From Skermanella stibiiresistens SB22 (GTDB lineage Bacteria > Pseudomonadota > Alphaproteobacteria > Azospirillales > Azospirillaceae): a stretch of 64,000 nt of DNA. Below are positions 1 through 7,171 of the stretch, one piece after another. The stretch covers positions 124,001-188,000 of the forward strand of contig NZ_AVFL01000007.1 in the NCBI RefSeq assembly GCF_000576635.1. The letters run 5' to 3'. Both the position numbers and the translations under genes were made by a program. Within the stretch, counting starts at the first letter, position 1; each line of letters opens with the position of its first letter. The notes beneath the pieces are model-generated. The model was not told the DNA's origin, ran no database searches, and was given only the letters and a program-made list of their open reading frames with translations.

Positions 1-248
1 ACCGCGCCAAGGTGCTGCAGGACGAGCTGACGGCCAAACTGGCGGAGGAAGGCAACCGGAACCTGTTCCGCCTGTCGATCGTGACGCTGATCTTCCTGCC
101 CATGACGCTGGTGACCGGCATCTTCGGCATGAACGTCGCGGGGCTGCCCGGCACCCATGACATCCATGCGTTCTTCTGGGTGATCGTGCTGATGATCGTC
201 TCGGCGGTCGCGACGCTGCTGCTGCTCAAGGTCAAGCATCTCTTCTGA
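1..248 (+). CDS. CorA-family divalent metal ion transporter, C-terminal part
   Basis: The gene enters from the left edge, so only about the last 82 codons are present. What remains is the family's diagnostic end: a long polar helix, then a first membrane helix (LFRLSIVTLIFLPMTLVTGI) running into the GMN signature (FGMNVAG), a short periplasmic loop, a second hydrophobic helix and a short basic tail (KVKHLF). In CorA proteins the GMN loop forms the selectivity filter of a pentameric Mg2+/Co2+ channel in the inner membrane. The related zinc transporter ZntB shares this end, so the substrate cannot be decided from this fragment. Confidence 0.9.
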   Translation, partial: RAKVLQDELTAKLAEEGNRNLFRLSIVTLIFLPMTLVTGIFGMNVAGLPGTHDIHAFFWVIVLMIVSAVATLLLLKVKHLF

Positions 249-353
249 AGAGGCGGCGTTCGTCAGGCGAATGTCGGGCCAAGGTCTTTTGCGTCCATAT
301 GAAATTAATTCCTGTTGGGCTATCACGGATCAGGTCCGAGAAAGCCCATCCCG

Positions 354-1754
354 ATGCATATCGACGTCTTCACCCTGGTGCTCGTCCACTGCCTGGTTTC
401 GGTGGCCCTGGGCGGTTTGATGCTGGTGTTCTGGTTGTCGCACCGCAACCTGCCGGGGCTGCGCTGCTGGACCATCGCGACGATCCTGCTGGGCGTCAGC
501 ACGCTGATCTCGACGGCGCGGGTGGTGCTTCCGGAGGTTCCGGCGATCCTGCTCTCCAATGGTCTGATGGTCCTGTGCTTCGGCTTCTTCCATAATGGCG
601 TCCGGGAGTTCGGCGGAATGCCGACCCGATGGCCCGCCGTCCTTGGGGCCGTGGCGGCGATGGTGCTGTTCCAGGGCTGGTTCACCATCGTGACCAACGA
701 TGTCCCCGTCAGGATCGTGGCGCTGGCCGTGGTACTGTCCGCCGCCTGCTTCCTGACCGCGCGCGAGCTGCTGCGGGTGGCCGGACCGAACATGCGGACG
801 ACGGCGCTCAGCGCCGCCTGCCTGTTCGCGATCGTGGGCGTGACGCTGGCCGCCCGGGCGGTCTCGACCCTGATCGAGCCGCCGGTGGCCGATCACATGG
901 GACGCTATCCCACCCACGCCATCCATTTCCTGGTATCGATCCTGAGCAGCATCCTGCTGGTGTTCTGCCTGCTGATGATGGCGATGCAACGCTTGAATCG
1001 GGACCTCGTCCGCCGCGGCATCCAGCTGGAGGAGGCGCTCAACCGGTCGGAGGACGCCAGCAGCGCGAAGGAGCAGTTCCTCGCCATGATGAGCCATGAG
1101 CTGCGCACGCCGCTGAACGCGATCCTGGGGTTCAGCGACATGCAGCGCAGCCAGATCCTCGGCCCGCTCGGCCATCCGCGCTATCTGGAATACGCGGGCG
1201 ACATCCACGCGTCCGGCAGCCACCTGCTCGGCCTGATCAACTCGATCCTGGACATCTCCAAGGCGACCGCCGGCAAGCTGGAGGTCGCCGTGACGCCGGT
1301 CGACCCGATGCCGATCGCGGAGGAGATGCTGAGGATCATCGGGCACGCCGCCCACGCCAAGCGCATCACGCTGACCCAGGACCCCACCCCAAAGCCGCCG
1401 CTCTGCATGGCCGACCCACAGGCGCTGCGGCAGATCCTGCTGAACCTGCTGTCCAACGCCGTCAAGTTCACCCGCCCCGGCGGCGTGGTCAGCCTGCGGA
1501 TCGCCGAAGTCGGCCGCGACCGCGTCGGCTTCATCGTGCGCGACGACGGGATTGGCATGGATCCGGTGGAGATCCCGCGCCTTTTGCGGCCGTTCGAGCA
1601 ATCGTTCAACATCTACTCCAGTTCCGCCCAGGGGACGGGATTGGGACTGCCGATCGTCGACGCCCTGGTCACCCTGCAAGGTGGCAAGTTGCGGATCGAG
1701 AGCGGGTTGGGAAAAGGCACCACCGTGCTGGTCGAACTGCCCATCGCCGCATGA
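354..1754 (+). CDS. Membrane-bound sensor histidine kinase (orphan)
   Basis: About 466 residues. Roughly the first 220 residues hold about seven hydrophobic helices with short loops, so sensing is probably within or at the membrane rather than through a large periplasmic domain. A HisKA dimerisation domain follows, with the phospho-acceptor in SHELRTPLN (His about 248). The HATPase_c domain shows the N box (NLLSNAVKF, about 363), G1 (DDGIGMDP) and G2 (GTGLGLPIV). There is no PAS, HAMP or receiver domain. No response regulator gene lies next to it, so its partner is unknown. The ATG at 354 is preferred over an upstream in-frame ATG at 315 because hydrophobic sequence begins right after it. Signal and target are not predictable. 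Confidence 0.88.
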   Translation: MHIDVFTLVLVHCLVSVALGGLMLVFWLSHRNLPGLRCWTIATILLGVSTLISTARVVLPEVPAILLSNGLMVLCFGFFHNGVREFGGMPTRWPAVLGAVAAMVLFQGWFTIVTNDVPVRIVALAVVLSAACFLTARELLRVAGPNMRTTALSAACLFAIVGVTLAARAVSTLIEPPVADHMGRYPTHAIHFLVSILSSILLVFCLLMMAMQRLNRDLVRRGIQLEEALNRSEDASSAKEQFLAMMSHELRTPLNAILGFSDMQRSQILGPLGHPRYLEYAGDIHASGSHLLGLINSILDISKATAGKLEVAVTPVDPMPIAEEMLRIIGHAAHAKRITLTQDPTPKPPLCMADPQALRQILLNLLSNAVKFTRPGGVVSLRIAEVGRDRVGFIVRDDGIGMDPVEIPRLLRPFEQSFNIYSSSAQGTGLGLPIVDALVTLQGGKLRIESGLGKGTTVLVELPIAA

Positions 1755-1880
1755 GGTCGCGGCAAGAGGACGCGGTATTCGCCGCCGTTCCGGAACTGTT
1801 CCGTTTTCCCTTGTTGAATAGAGCCGGAGACACCTAATATTCGACCGGGAGAGCGGCTGTCACGCGCGGCCGTCACCAGT

Positions 1881-1898
1881 GAATTCGATTGCGAATTC
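1881..1898. promoter_or_regulatory. Perfect inverted repeat upstream of the HTH gene (candidate operator)
   Basis: GAATTCG and CGAATTC flank a 4-base spacer, giving a perfect 7-bp dyad 30 bases before the ATG at 1928 and just before its ribosome-binding site (GGGAG at 1913-1917). It sits in the 170-bp gap after the histidine kinase gene. The position fits an operator for autoregulation by the helix-turn-helix protein encoded next, but binding is inferred. Confidence 0.4.
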
Positions 1899-1927
1899 AA
1901 GGTCGATGACTCGGGAGTGTGCCTGGC

Positions 1928-2503
1928 ATGACGACACTCAAGGAATTCGAGGACGCATTGCGGGAGCAGGGCATGGAACCGGCCCTCGCCATCCTGGAGA
2001 AACTGAAGGAACGCGACCGGGCGAAGCGGACGGTCGCCCCAGCCCGCAGGATCACCGGCAAGAAGATGACGCCGGAACTCGCGCGCGAGATCGTCGACCT
2101 GCACGAGCGCACCAAGATGACGCAGCAGGAGATCGCCTTCAAGGTCGGGGTCAACCAGGGCCGCGTCAACGAGGTGATCAAGCGCGGCAAGTGGCTGAGC
2201 GGCGATCCGCAATCCCCCGAGGCGCGGGCGCGCGACGAGGCCCTGGACCGGGCGGCGCGCGGCGTCGGCAAAGCGGCCCGGCCGGAGAAGGCGGCGAAGG
2301 CCGAAAAACGGACGACGGTGAAGGCGGCGGCGAGGAAAAGGCCGGCAGACGCCGATACCAAGCTGACGGAGGCGTCCCGGGCGGTTCGGCGCGTCGCCGC
2401 CAAGCAGCCGGAGAAGCCGCCGGTCGAGAAAAAAGGGGCCGAGAAATCGGGGGCCGAGAAGTTCAAGCGTGATCAGAAGCAGCTGGTGCTGGGCGATCTT
2501 TGA
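1928..2503 (+). CDS. Helix-turn-helix protein with Lys/Ala-rich tail
   Basis: 191 residues. The N-terminal third is predicted helical. Residues about 54-89 form a helix-turn-helix of the Hin-resolvase/Trp-repressor sort (TKMTQQEIAFKVGVNQGRVN, then basic KRGKW). From about residue 100 to the end the chain is low-complexity and rich in Lys, Ala, Arg and Pro, resembling the basic tails of histone H1-like bacterial proteins. This suggests sequence-guided DNA binding plus non-specific nucleoid or nucleic-acid binding. The ATG at 1928 is chosen because GGGAG lies about 10 bases upstream; a GTG at 1919 is too close to it. No adjacent gene suggests a pathway and the function is unknown. Confidence 0.75.
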   Translation: MTTLKEFEDALREQGMEPALAILEKLKERDRAKRTVAPARRITGKKMTPELAREIVDLHERTKMTQQEIAFKVGVNQGRVNEVIKRGKWLSGDPQSPEARARDEALDRAARGVGKAARPEKAAKAEKRTTVKAAARKRPADADTKLTEASRAVRRVAAKQPEKPPVEKKGAEKSGAEKFKRDQKQLVLGDL

Positions 2504-2620
2504 GCGCGCTATTCCGGGTGTTTCCGGCAATAGGAGTTAACGGCTTTTGGCGAGGGAACCGGCGGGTCCGGCTGGCGTTGTGATGCCGTTCCAACTGGTG
2601 CGCGTCGCGCGGAGGTCGCC

Positions 2621-3457
2621 ATGAAGTATTCGGTAAGCTGCAAACTCGGTTATGACATCGAAGAGGAGACCGTCTGCTTCTTCAACTTGCAGCCTTCGCA
2701 GTTCGACCGGCAAGTGCTGCTCGACGAGCATCTGGAGCTGGAGGGCGGGCGCGAGATCGACCGCTACACCATGGGCGAGTCCGGCAACCGCTTCTTCAAG
2801 GTCGTGGCGCCCCCCGGCAAGCTGCTGGTCCAGTACCGGGCCGAGGTGGACCTGGATCCGCTGATCGGCGATCCCGCCGGCATCGGCCAAGTGGCGCCGC
2901 TGGATCTGCCGCTCGACGTGCTGCCGCACCTCAACCCATCACGGTTCTGCCAGTCCGACCGGCTGCGCGCCTTCGCCTTCCGCCAGTTCGGCGAGTTCCC
3001 GCCCGGCCACCAGCGGGTGACCGCCGTGTGCAACTGGATCCACGACAACACCGACTACATCCCGGGCAGTTCCCACGGCACGACCTCGGCGATGGACACC
3101 ATCATCGACCATGCCGGAGTCTGCCGCGACTTCGCCCATCTCGGCATCACCCTGTGCCGGGCGATGGACATCCCGGCGCGCTATGTCAGCGCCTACGCCT
3201 ACCGGCTGGACCCGCCCGATTTCCACGCCGTCTTCGAGGCGTTCCTCGGCGGGCGCTGGTACCTGTTCGACGCGACCCGCAAGGCGGCGCTGGACGGGCT
3301 GGTCCGGATCGGCATGGGCCGCGACGCGGCGGAGGTGTCGTTCTCGTCCTTCTTCGGCAAGGCCACGGCCGGCGAGATGGAGGTTTCGATCACGTCGCCG
3401 GGCGGCGGCGCCCTGGGCGACCTGACGACGCAGGCGGTCTCGCTGTCGGAGCGCTGA
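2621..3457 (+). CDS. Transglutaminase-like cysteine peptidase family protein
   Basis: 278 residues with no signal peptide, so probably cytoplasmic. An N-terminal beta-rich region of about 100 residues, common to bacterial transglutaminase-like proteins, precedes the catalytic core. The core has Cys168 in GVCRDFAHL, His202 in DFHAVFEA and Asp217 in YLFDATRKA, the papain-like triad of the family. Members cleave peptide or isopeptide bonds, or act on peptide conjugates. Some are encoded beside alpha-E/circularly permuted ATP-grasp genes, which are not present here. GGAGG lies about 7 bases before the ATG. The physiological substrate is unknown. Confidence 0.85.
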   Translation: MKYSVSCKLGYDIEEETVCFFNLQPSQFDRQVLLDEHLELEGGREIDRYTMGESGNRFFKVVAPPGKLLVQYRAEVDLDPLIGDPAGIGQVAPLDLPLDVLPHLNPSRFCQSDRLRAFAFRQFGEFPPGHQRVTAVCNWIHDNTDYIPGSSHGTTSAMDTIIDHAGVCRDFAHLGITLCRAMDIPARYVSAYAYRLDPPDFHAVFEAFLGGRWYLFDATRKAALDGLVRIGMGRDAAEVSFSSFFGKATAGEMEVSITSPGGGALGDLTTQAVSLSER

Positions 3458-3495
3458 ACCGGCGGACGACCCGATCCGCCGGCCAGATCCGCCAG

Positions 3496-3897
3496 TCAGT
3501 CCGGCACGCTCGCCTCGATCGCGTCCATGTCGTCGTCCGACAGGCCGAAATGGTGGCCGATCTCGTGGATCAGGACATGGCGGACCAGATGGGCCAGGTC
3601 CTCGCCGGTCTCGCACCAGTAGTCCAGCATCGGGCGGCGGTAGAGATAGATCATGTCCAGGTCGCTGGGCGTGGCCGTGACGCTCTTGCGCGCCAGATCG
3701 ACGCCCCGGTAGAGGCCGAGCAGGTCGAAGGGGCTCTCCAGCCCCATCTCCCGCTCGGTCTCCTCGTCGGGGAAATCCTCGACATGGATCACCACGCCAC
3801 CGACGAATTTCAGCAGTTCCGGCGGGATCGTCTGGAGCGCCTCGTCGGCCAGTGCCTCGATGTCGGCGATCGTGGGGGCATTGATTTGCTTGCTCAT
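3496..3897 (-). CDS. Minimal zincin metallopeptidase family protein
   Basis: 133 residues, cytoplasmic. The only strong motif is HEIGHHFGLSD (His111, Glu112, His115, with an Asp one turn later as likely third ligand), the zinc-binding HExxH signature of the small 'possible zinc metallo-peptidase' family (PF06262). Members are about 120-140 residues, so this is full length. Biochemical function is poorly defined in the family. The gene diverges from the pterin dehydratase gene with 50 bp between starts. Confidence 0.85.
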   Translation of the reverse strand: MSKQINAPTIADIEALADEALQTIPPELLKFVGGVVIHVEDFPDEETEREMGLESPFDLLGLYRGVDLARKSVTATPSDLDMIYLYRRPMLDYWCETGEDLAHLVRHVLIHEIGHHFGLSDDDMDAIEASVPD

Positions 3898-3947
3898 TCG
3901 GGCGCACTCTCAGGATGAGCTGATTCGATGGAAAGGGGAGGCTTGCC

Positions 3948-4250
3948 ATGGTCGAGAAACTGGTCGGCGCCAGACGCCACGCGGCCCTCGCGGAACTTCA
4001 CGGCTGGTCCGAGGTGGAGGATCGCGACGCGATCCGCAAGGTCTATCATTTTCCCGATTTCGCCGCCGCCTGGGGTTTCATGAGCCGGGTGGCGCTGAAA
4101 GCCGAGAGGATGGATCATCATCCGGAATGGTTCAACGTCTACAACCGCGTCGAGGTGATCCTGTCGACCCACGACGTGGAGGGCCTGTCCGAGCGCGACA
4201 TCGAACTGGCCCACCACATGGATGGCATCGCGCCCGAACACGACAGGTGA
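3948..4250 (+). CDS. phhB: 4a-hydroxytetrahydrobiopterin dehydratase (pterin-4a-carbinolamine dehydratase)
   Basis: 100 residues, the normal size of the family. The signature HHPEW (residues 57-61) and the following [11 protein letters not shown] with His75 supply the histidines that catalyse dehydration of 4a-hydroxytetrahydropterin, recycling the cofactor of aromatic amino-acid hydroxylases. No phenylalanine hydroxylase gene is in the window, so the partner is elsewhere, or the protein has the molybdopterin-related role suggested for some bacterial paralogues. A strong GGGGAGG lies upstream of the ATG. Confidence 0.93.
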   Translation: MVEKLVGARRHAALAELHGWSEVEDRDAIRKVYHFPDFAAAWGFMSRVALKAERMDHHPEWFNVYNRVEVILSTHDVEGLSERDIELAHHMDGIAPEHDR

Positions 4251-4291
4251 CCCGGAGGTGATCGGGCGCGCGACCCGATCGGGGCCCGAGC

Positions 4292-5053
4292 TTACTTGGG
4301 AGCCAGCCGCAGCGCGCCGTCGAGCCGGATGACATCGCCATTCAGCATGACGTTGCCGATGATGTGCAGCGCCAGATCGGCGTATTCGCCGGCGTCGCCG
4401 AACCGGTTGGGGAACGGGACGGAGGCGGCCAGGCTGTCCTGGACCTCCTGGGGCATGTTCAGGAGCATCGGCGTGGCGATCAGGCCCGGCGCCACGGTCA
4501 TCACCCGGATGCCGAAGCGGGCCAGTTCGCGGGCCGCCGGCAGGCCCAGCGCGATCACGCCGCCCTTGGACGACCCATAGGCCGCCTGGCCGATCTGACC
4601 CTCGAAGCCGGCGACCGAGGCGGTGTTGATGATGACGCCGCGCTCCGACGTCTCCAGCGGGTCGAGCTTGCTCATGTCGTAGGCCGCCAGCCGCATCACG
4701 TTGAAGGTGCCGACCAGGTTGATGTCGACCACCCGCTTGAACGCGGCGAGGTCGAGCGGGCCCTCGCGGCCGACGATGCGGCCGGGTGTGGCGACGCCGG
4801 CGCAGTTGATGGCGATGCGGGCCGGGCCATGGGCGTCCCGCGCCTTGGCGAAGGCGGCCTCGGTGCTGGCGGCGTCCGACACGTCGCACTGGGCGGCGAT
4901 GCCGCCGATCTCGTCGGCAATGGCCTGGACGGCGTCGATGTTCTGGTCGAACAGGGCCACCTTGGCGCCTTCCGCCGCCAGCCGCCGGGCGGTCTCGGCA
5001 CCCATGCCCGAACCGCCGCCGGTGATGATCGCGGCATGATTTCTGACCTTCAT
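4292..5053 (-). CDS. SDR-family NAD(P)-dependent oxidoreductase (type 2 3-hydroxyacyl-CoA dehydrogenase-like)
   Basis: 253 residues of a classical short-chain dehydrogenase. The Rossmann motif TGGGSGMG is at residues 11-18, NCAG at about 83-86, and the catalytic set is Ser146, Tyr159, Lys163 (YGSSKGG). An acidic residue after strand 2 (ALFDQN) favours NAD over NADP. Overall wording (VASVAGFEGQIGQAAY-like segment, the GLIATPMLLNMPQEV region) resembles HSD17B10-type 3-hydroxyacyl-CoA dehydrogenases of fatty-acid or isoleucine breakdown. No beta-oxidation genes adjoin it, so the substrate is inferred. The start at 5053 (MKVRN) is set by family length; the frame stays open further upstream. Confidence 0.87.
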   Translation of the reverse strand: MKVRNHAAIITGGGSGMGAETARRLAAEGAKVALFDQNIDAVQAIADEIGGIAAQCDVSDAASTEAAFAKARDAHGPARIAINCAGVATPGRIVGREGPLDLAAFKRVVDINLVGTFNVMRLAAYDMSKLDPLETSERGVIINTASVAGFEGQIGQAAYGSSKGGVIALGLPAARELARFGIRVMTVAPGLIATPMLLNMPQEVQDSLAASVPFPNRFGDAGEYADLALHIIGNVMLNGDVIRLDGALRLAPK

Positions 5054-5126
5054 CGGTCGTCCTCCCTTATTGAAAACACTCGGGCTTCGCGCCACGACGG
5101 GGTCTTTAGCAGAAGGCGGCCGGCGT

Positions 5127-5187
5127 GGACAGGTCGCCTGTCCAGTATGGACGGGCCGCCTGTCCAGGATGGACAGGCGGCCCGTCC
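5127..5187. promoter_or_regulatory. Cluster of GGACAGG/CCTGTCC palindromes in a divergent promoter
   Basis: Two dyads occupy the 154-bp gap between the divergently read SDR and DUF3429 genes. The first is GGACAGG-TCG-CCTGTCC (5127-5143). The second is a perfect 17-bp stem, GGACGGGCCGCCTGTCC at 5149-5165 and its complement at 5171-5187, around the 5-base loop AGGAT. The larger dyad ends 20 bases before the DUF3429 ATG, where no clear Shine-Dalgarno is visible. It could be an operator set, or an RNA hairpin controlling translation. Confidence 0.5.
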
Positions 5188-5207
5188 GTTCTATCTTCAG
5201 AACCGAC

Positions 5208-5720
5208 ATGCTGACCAACACACCCCGCCCCGCCCTGGTGCTCGGCCTCGCCGGGCTGATCCCGTTCTATCTCGGCGCCGCCGGAGTCTGGCTGCTGCCG
5301 CTGCCGGCCAATGTCTACGCCTTGCAGGTCCAGGTGCTCTACGCGGCGACCATCCTGTCGTTCCTGGGCGCCGTACACTGGGGCTTGGCGCTCGCCAATC
5401 ACGGCGGAGCCACCTCGACGCCGGACAACCCCGCTCCCGCGATGACGTGGAAGCGGCTGGGCTGGAGCGTCGTGCCGCCGCTGGTCGCCTGGGTCGCCCT
5501 GGCACTGACGGCGGTGCCGGGGCTGATCACCTTCATCATCGCCTTCGCCGGAATGTGGCTGGGCGACCGCGCCGCCATCCGCGAGGGACACGCGCCGGGC
5601 TGGTACCTGGGCATGCGGAGCCTGCTGACCGTGCTGGTGATCGCGGCCCTGGCGCTGTCGCTGATCCGGGTGCTGCTGGGCTTCGGCGACCCGCATCCCC
5701 TTCCCGCCTCACCGGGCTGA
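5208..5720 (+). CDS. DUF3429 domain-containing integral membrane protein
   Basis: 170 residues with four to five hydrophobic helices. The core matches DUF3429, including the conserved ILSFLGAVHWGLA segment around residues 45-60. Function of the family is unknown. The start at 5208 gives the usual compact N-terminus. The last three codons and the stop lie inside the left copy of a 41-bp direct repeat (5707-5747) whose other copy is the end of the EamA gene. One of the two base differences between the copies creates this stop (CTGAG here, CCGAG there), so the native C-terminus may have been changed by an insertion event. Confidence 0.8.
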   Translation: MLTNTPRPALVLGLAGLIPFYLGAAGVWLLPLPANVYALQVQVLYAATILSFLGAVHWGLALANHGGATSTPDNPAPAMTWKRLGWSVVPPLVAWVALALTAVPGLITFIIAFAGMWLGDRAAIREGHAPGWYLGMRSLLTVLVIAALALSLIRVLLGFGDPHPLPASPG

Positions 5721-5747
5721 GTCCCGCACGCTGGCGGAGACCGCCGC
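5707..5747. repeat. Left copy of a 41-bp direct repeat bracketing the methyltransferase gene
   Basis: Matches 7131-7171 at 39 of 41 positions (differences at 5717 and 5740), offset exactly 1,424 bases. The right copy is the 3' end of the EamA permease gene, so the left copy is effectively a detached end of that gene. See the findings. Confidence 0.8.
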
Positions 5748-6035
5748 GCGCCGGGATAGCTCCATCCCGACCCTGTTCGCTCCCCCGTTTCAATGCCCGG
5801 CTTCTTCAATGCCCGGCTTCGCCAGTGATCCACCAGCAGCTTTAGCGATATTCTCGCTCTGGTGATTGGTATCGGAGGCACAGGTCCTTTCAATCGAATC
5901 AATTTTTCGATCATCGTGACGAATTGAGAAGGATCATGGATATCAACCCGCGCTACGGTGCTTCCATACGGTGACGCTTGAGTCCATGGAGCCCAAGGCC
6001 CGGTGGGCGGCAATCACAGTCATGGATACAAACGA
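5721..6035. other. Gene-free stretch between DUF3429 and the methyltransferase gene
   Basis: About 315 bp. The first 27 bp are repeat sequence. The remainder is less GC-rich than its surroundings, with runs such as AATCAATTTTTCGATCATCG near 5900, and probably holds the promoter of the methyltransferase gene. No convincing ORF, RNA gene or hairpin terminator was seen. Confidence 0.4.
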
Positions 6036-7085
6036 ATGTCGATACCGACCCAGTCCCTCTCGCATGAAGATATCGTGGCGGTCTACGAGGTGCTGCTTGG
6101 CCGCCGGCCCGAGAGCGACAGCGTCATCGAATATTATCGGCACGCGGGCTCCGCGGCCGCGGTCGTTCGAAGCATAGGGCAGTCCGCCGAGTTCGCTGAA
6201 AGACGGATATCGAGCCCGTTCCATCATTATCACTCCAGTTTCGACCCCCTGGCGATCATGCGCCGGCATGCGGTGTCGGGGCTCCCGCCGCGCGACGGCC
6301 ACTTGACCAACTTCCTCGGAGTCGTCATCCACGGCAAATTCCTACCTGGAATCCTGGGGGACCGGACCGGACAGGTCGAGGACATCCCGATCCCGGCCAA
6401 TTGGCACGCCGACATCGCCGAATGGGGCGCCGCCCTCCGCGCGGTCGAGCTGGCCCGGGAAAGCTTCACCATGGCCGAACTGGGCTGCGGCTGGGGCTGC
6501 TGGATGAACAACACCGGGGTGGCATCCCGGCGCCTCGGCCTCAAGCCGCACCTGATCGGCGTCGAAGGCGACGAGGGGCACATCGCCTTCGCGCGGGAGG
6601 CCTGCGCCTCCAACGGTTTCGCCGAGGACGAGGTCACCCTGTTCCGCGGGATCGCCGCCGCCTCGGCGGGGACAGCCCTGTTTCCGCGCCAAAGCGCGTC
6701 GGGCATCGATTGGGGGCTGGAGCCCATCTTCAACGCGACCGAGGAGGAGCGCGACCGGGCGCTCCGTGTGGGGAGTCATGACGAATTGCCGATGATCCCG
6801 CTCGACGAGGTCATCGGCGACCGGGACCGGCTCGACCTGCTCCACGTGGATATTCAGGGCGGCGAGGCCGATCTGGAGGATTCTTGCATCGACATTCTGT
6901 CGCGCCGGGTGTCCTACATGGTGATCGGTACCCACTCGCGCCAGATCGAGGGGCGCCTGATCGACAGCTTGCTCAACGCCGGTTGGATCCTCGAGATGGA
7001 GCGGCCGGCCATCATCCGGCTTACCGAGGGCACCTTGTTGACCTTGGTCGACGGGGTCCAGGGCTGGCGAAACACCGCGCTCTAA
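6036..7085 (+). CDS. DUF4214-FkbM family methyltransferase fusion
   Basis: About 349 residues. Residues 8-58 (VYEVLLGRRP ... IGQSAEFAER) look like a DUF4214 repeat, a module often attached to secreted or glycan-related proteins. Residues 140-349 form a SAM-dependent methyltransferase: motif I ELGCGWG (148-154), an acidic post-I strand (GVEGDEG), and the FkbM-type motif LLHVDIQGGEADL. FkbM enzymes O-methylate sugars or polyketides, so a role in modifying a cell-surface glycan is plausible but not shown. The gene stands alone on the segment bracketed by the 41-bp repeat. Start ATG 6036 is preferred; ATG 6003 is also in frame. Neither has a good ribosome-binding site. Confidence 0.8.
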   Translation: MSIPTQSLSHEDIVAVYEVLLGRRPESDSVIEYYRHAGSAAAVVRSIGQSAEFAERRISSPFHHYHSSFDPLAIMRRHAVSGLPPRDGHLTNFLGVVIHGKFLPGILGDRTGQVEDIPIPANWHADIAEWGAALRAVELARESFTMAELGCGWGCWMNNTGVASRRLGLKPHLIGVEGDEGHIAFAREACASNGFAEDEVTLFRGIAAASAGTALFPRQSASGIDWGLEPIFNATEEERDRALRVGSHDELPMIPLDEVIGDRDRLDLLHVDIQGGEADLEDSCIDILSRRVSYMVIGTHSRQIEGRLIDSLLNAGWILEMERPAIIRLTEGTLLTLVDGVQGWRNTAL

Positions 7086-7130
7086 CGCCCCCTTGAAGGG
7101 CTATTCCGCGGCGTGGACCACGGGCCGCCA

Positions 7131-7171
7131 CCTCACCGGGCCGAGTCCCGCACGCTGGCGGAGGCCGCCGC
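7131..7171. repeat. Right copy of the 41-bp direct repeat
   Basis: 39/41 identical to 5707-5747. It contains the stop codon and last 12 or so codons of the EamA permease gene (opposite strand), so this copy is coding and the left one is not. Confidence 0.8.
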
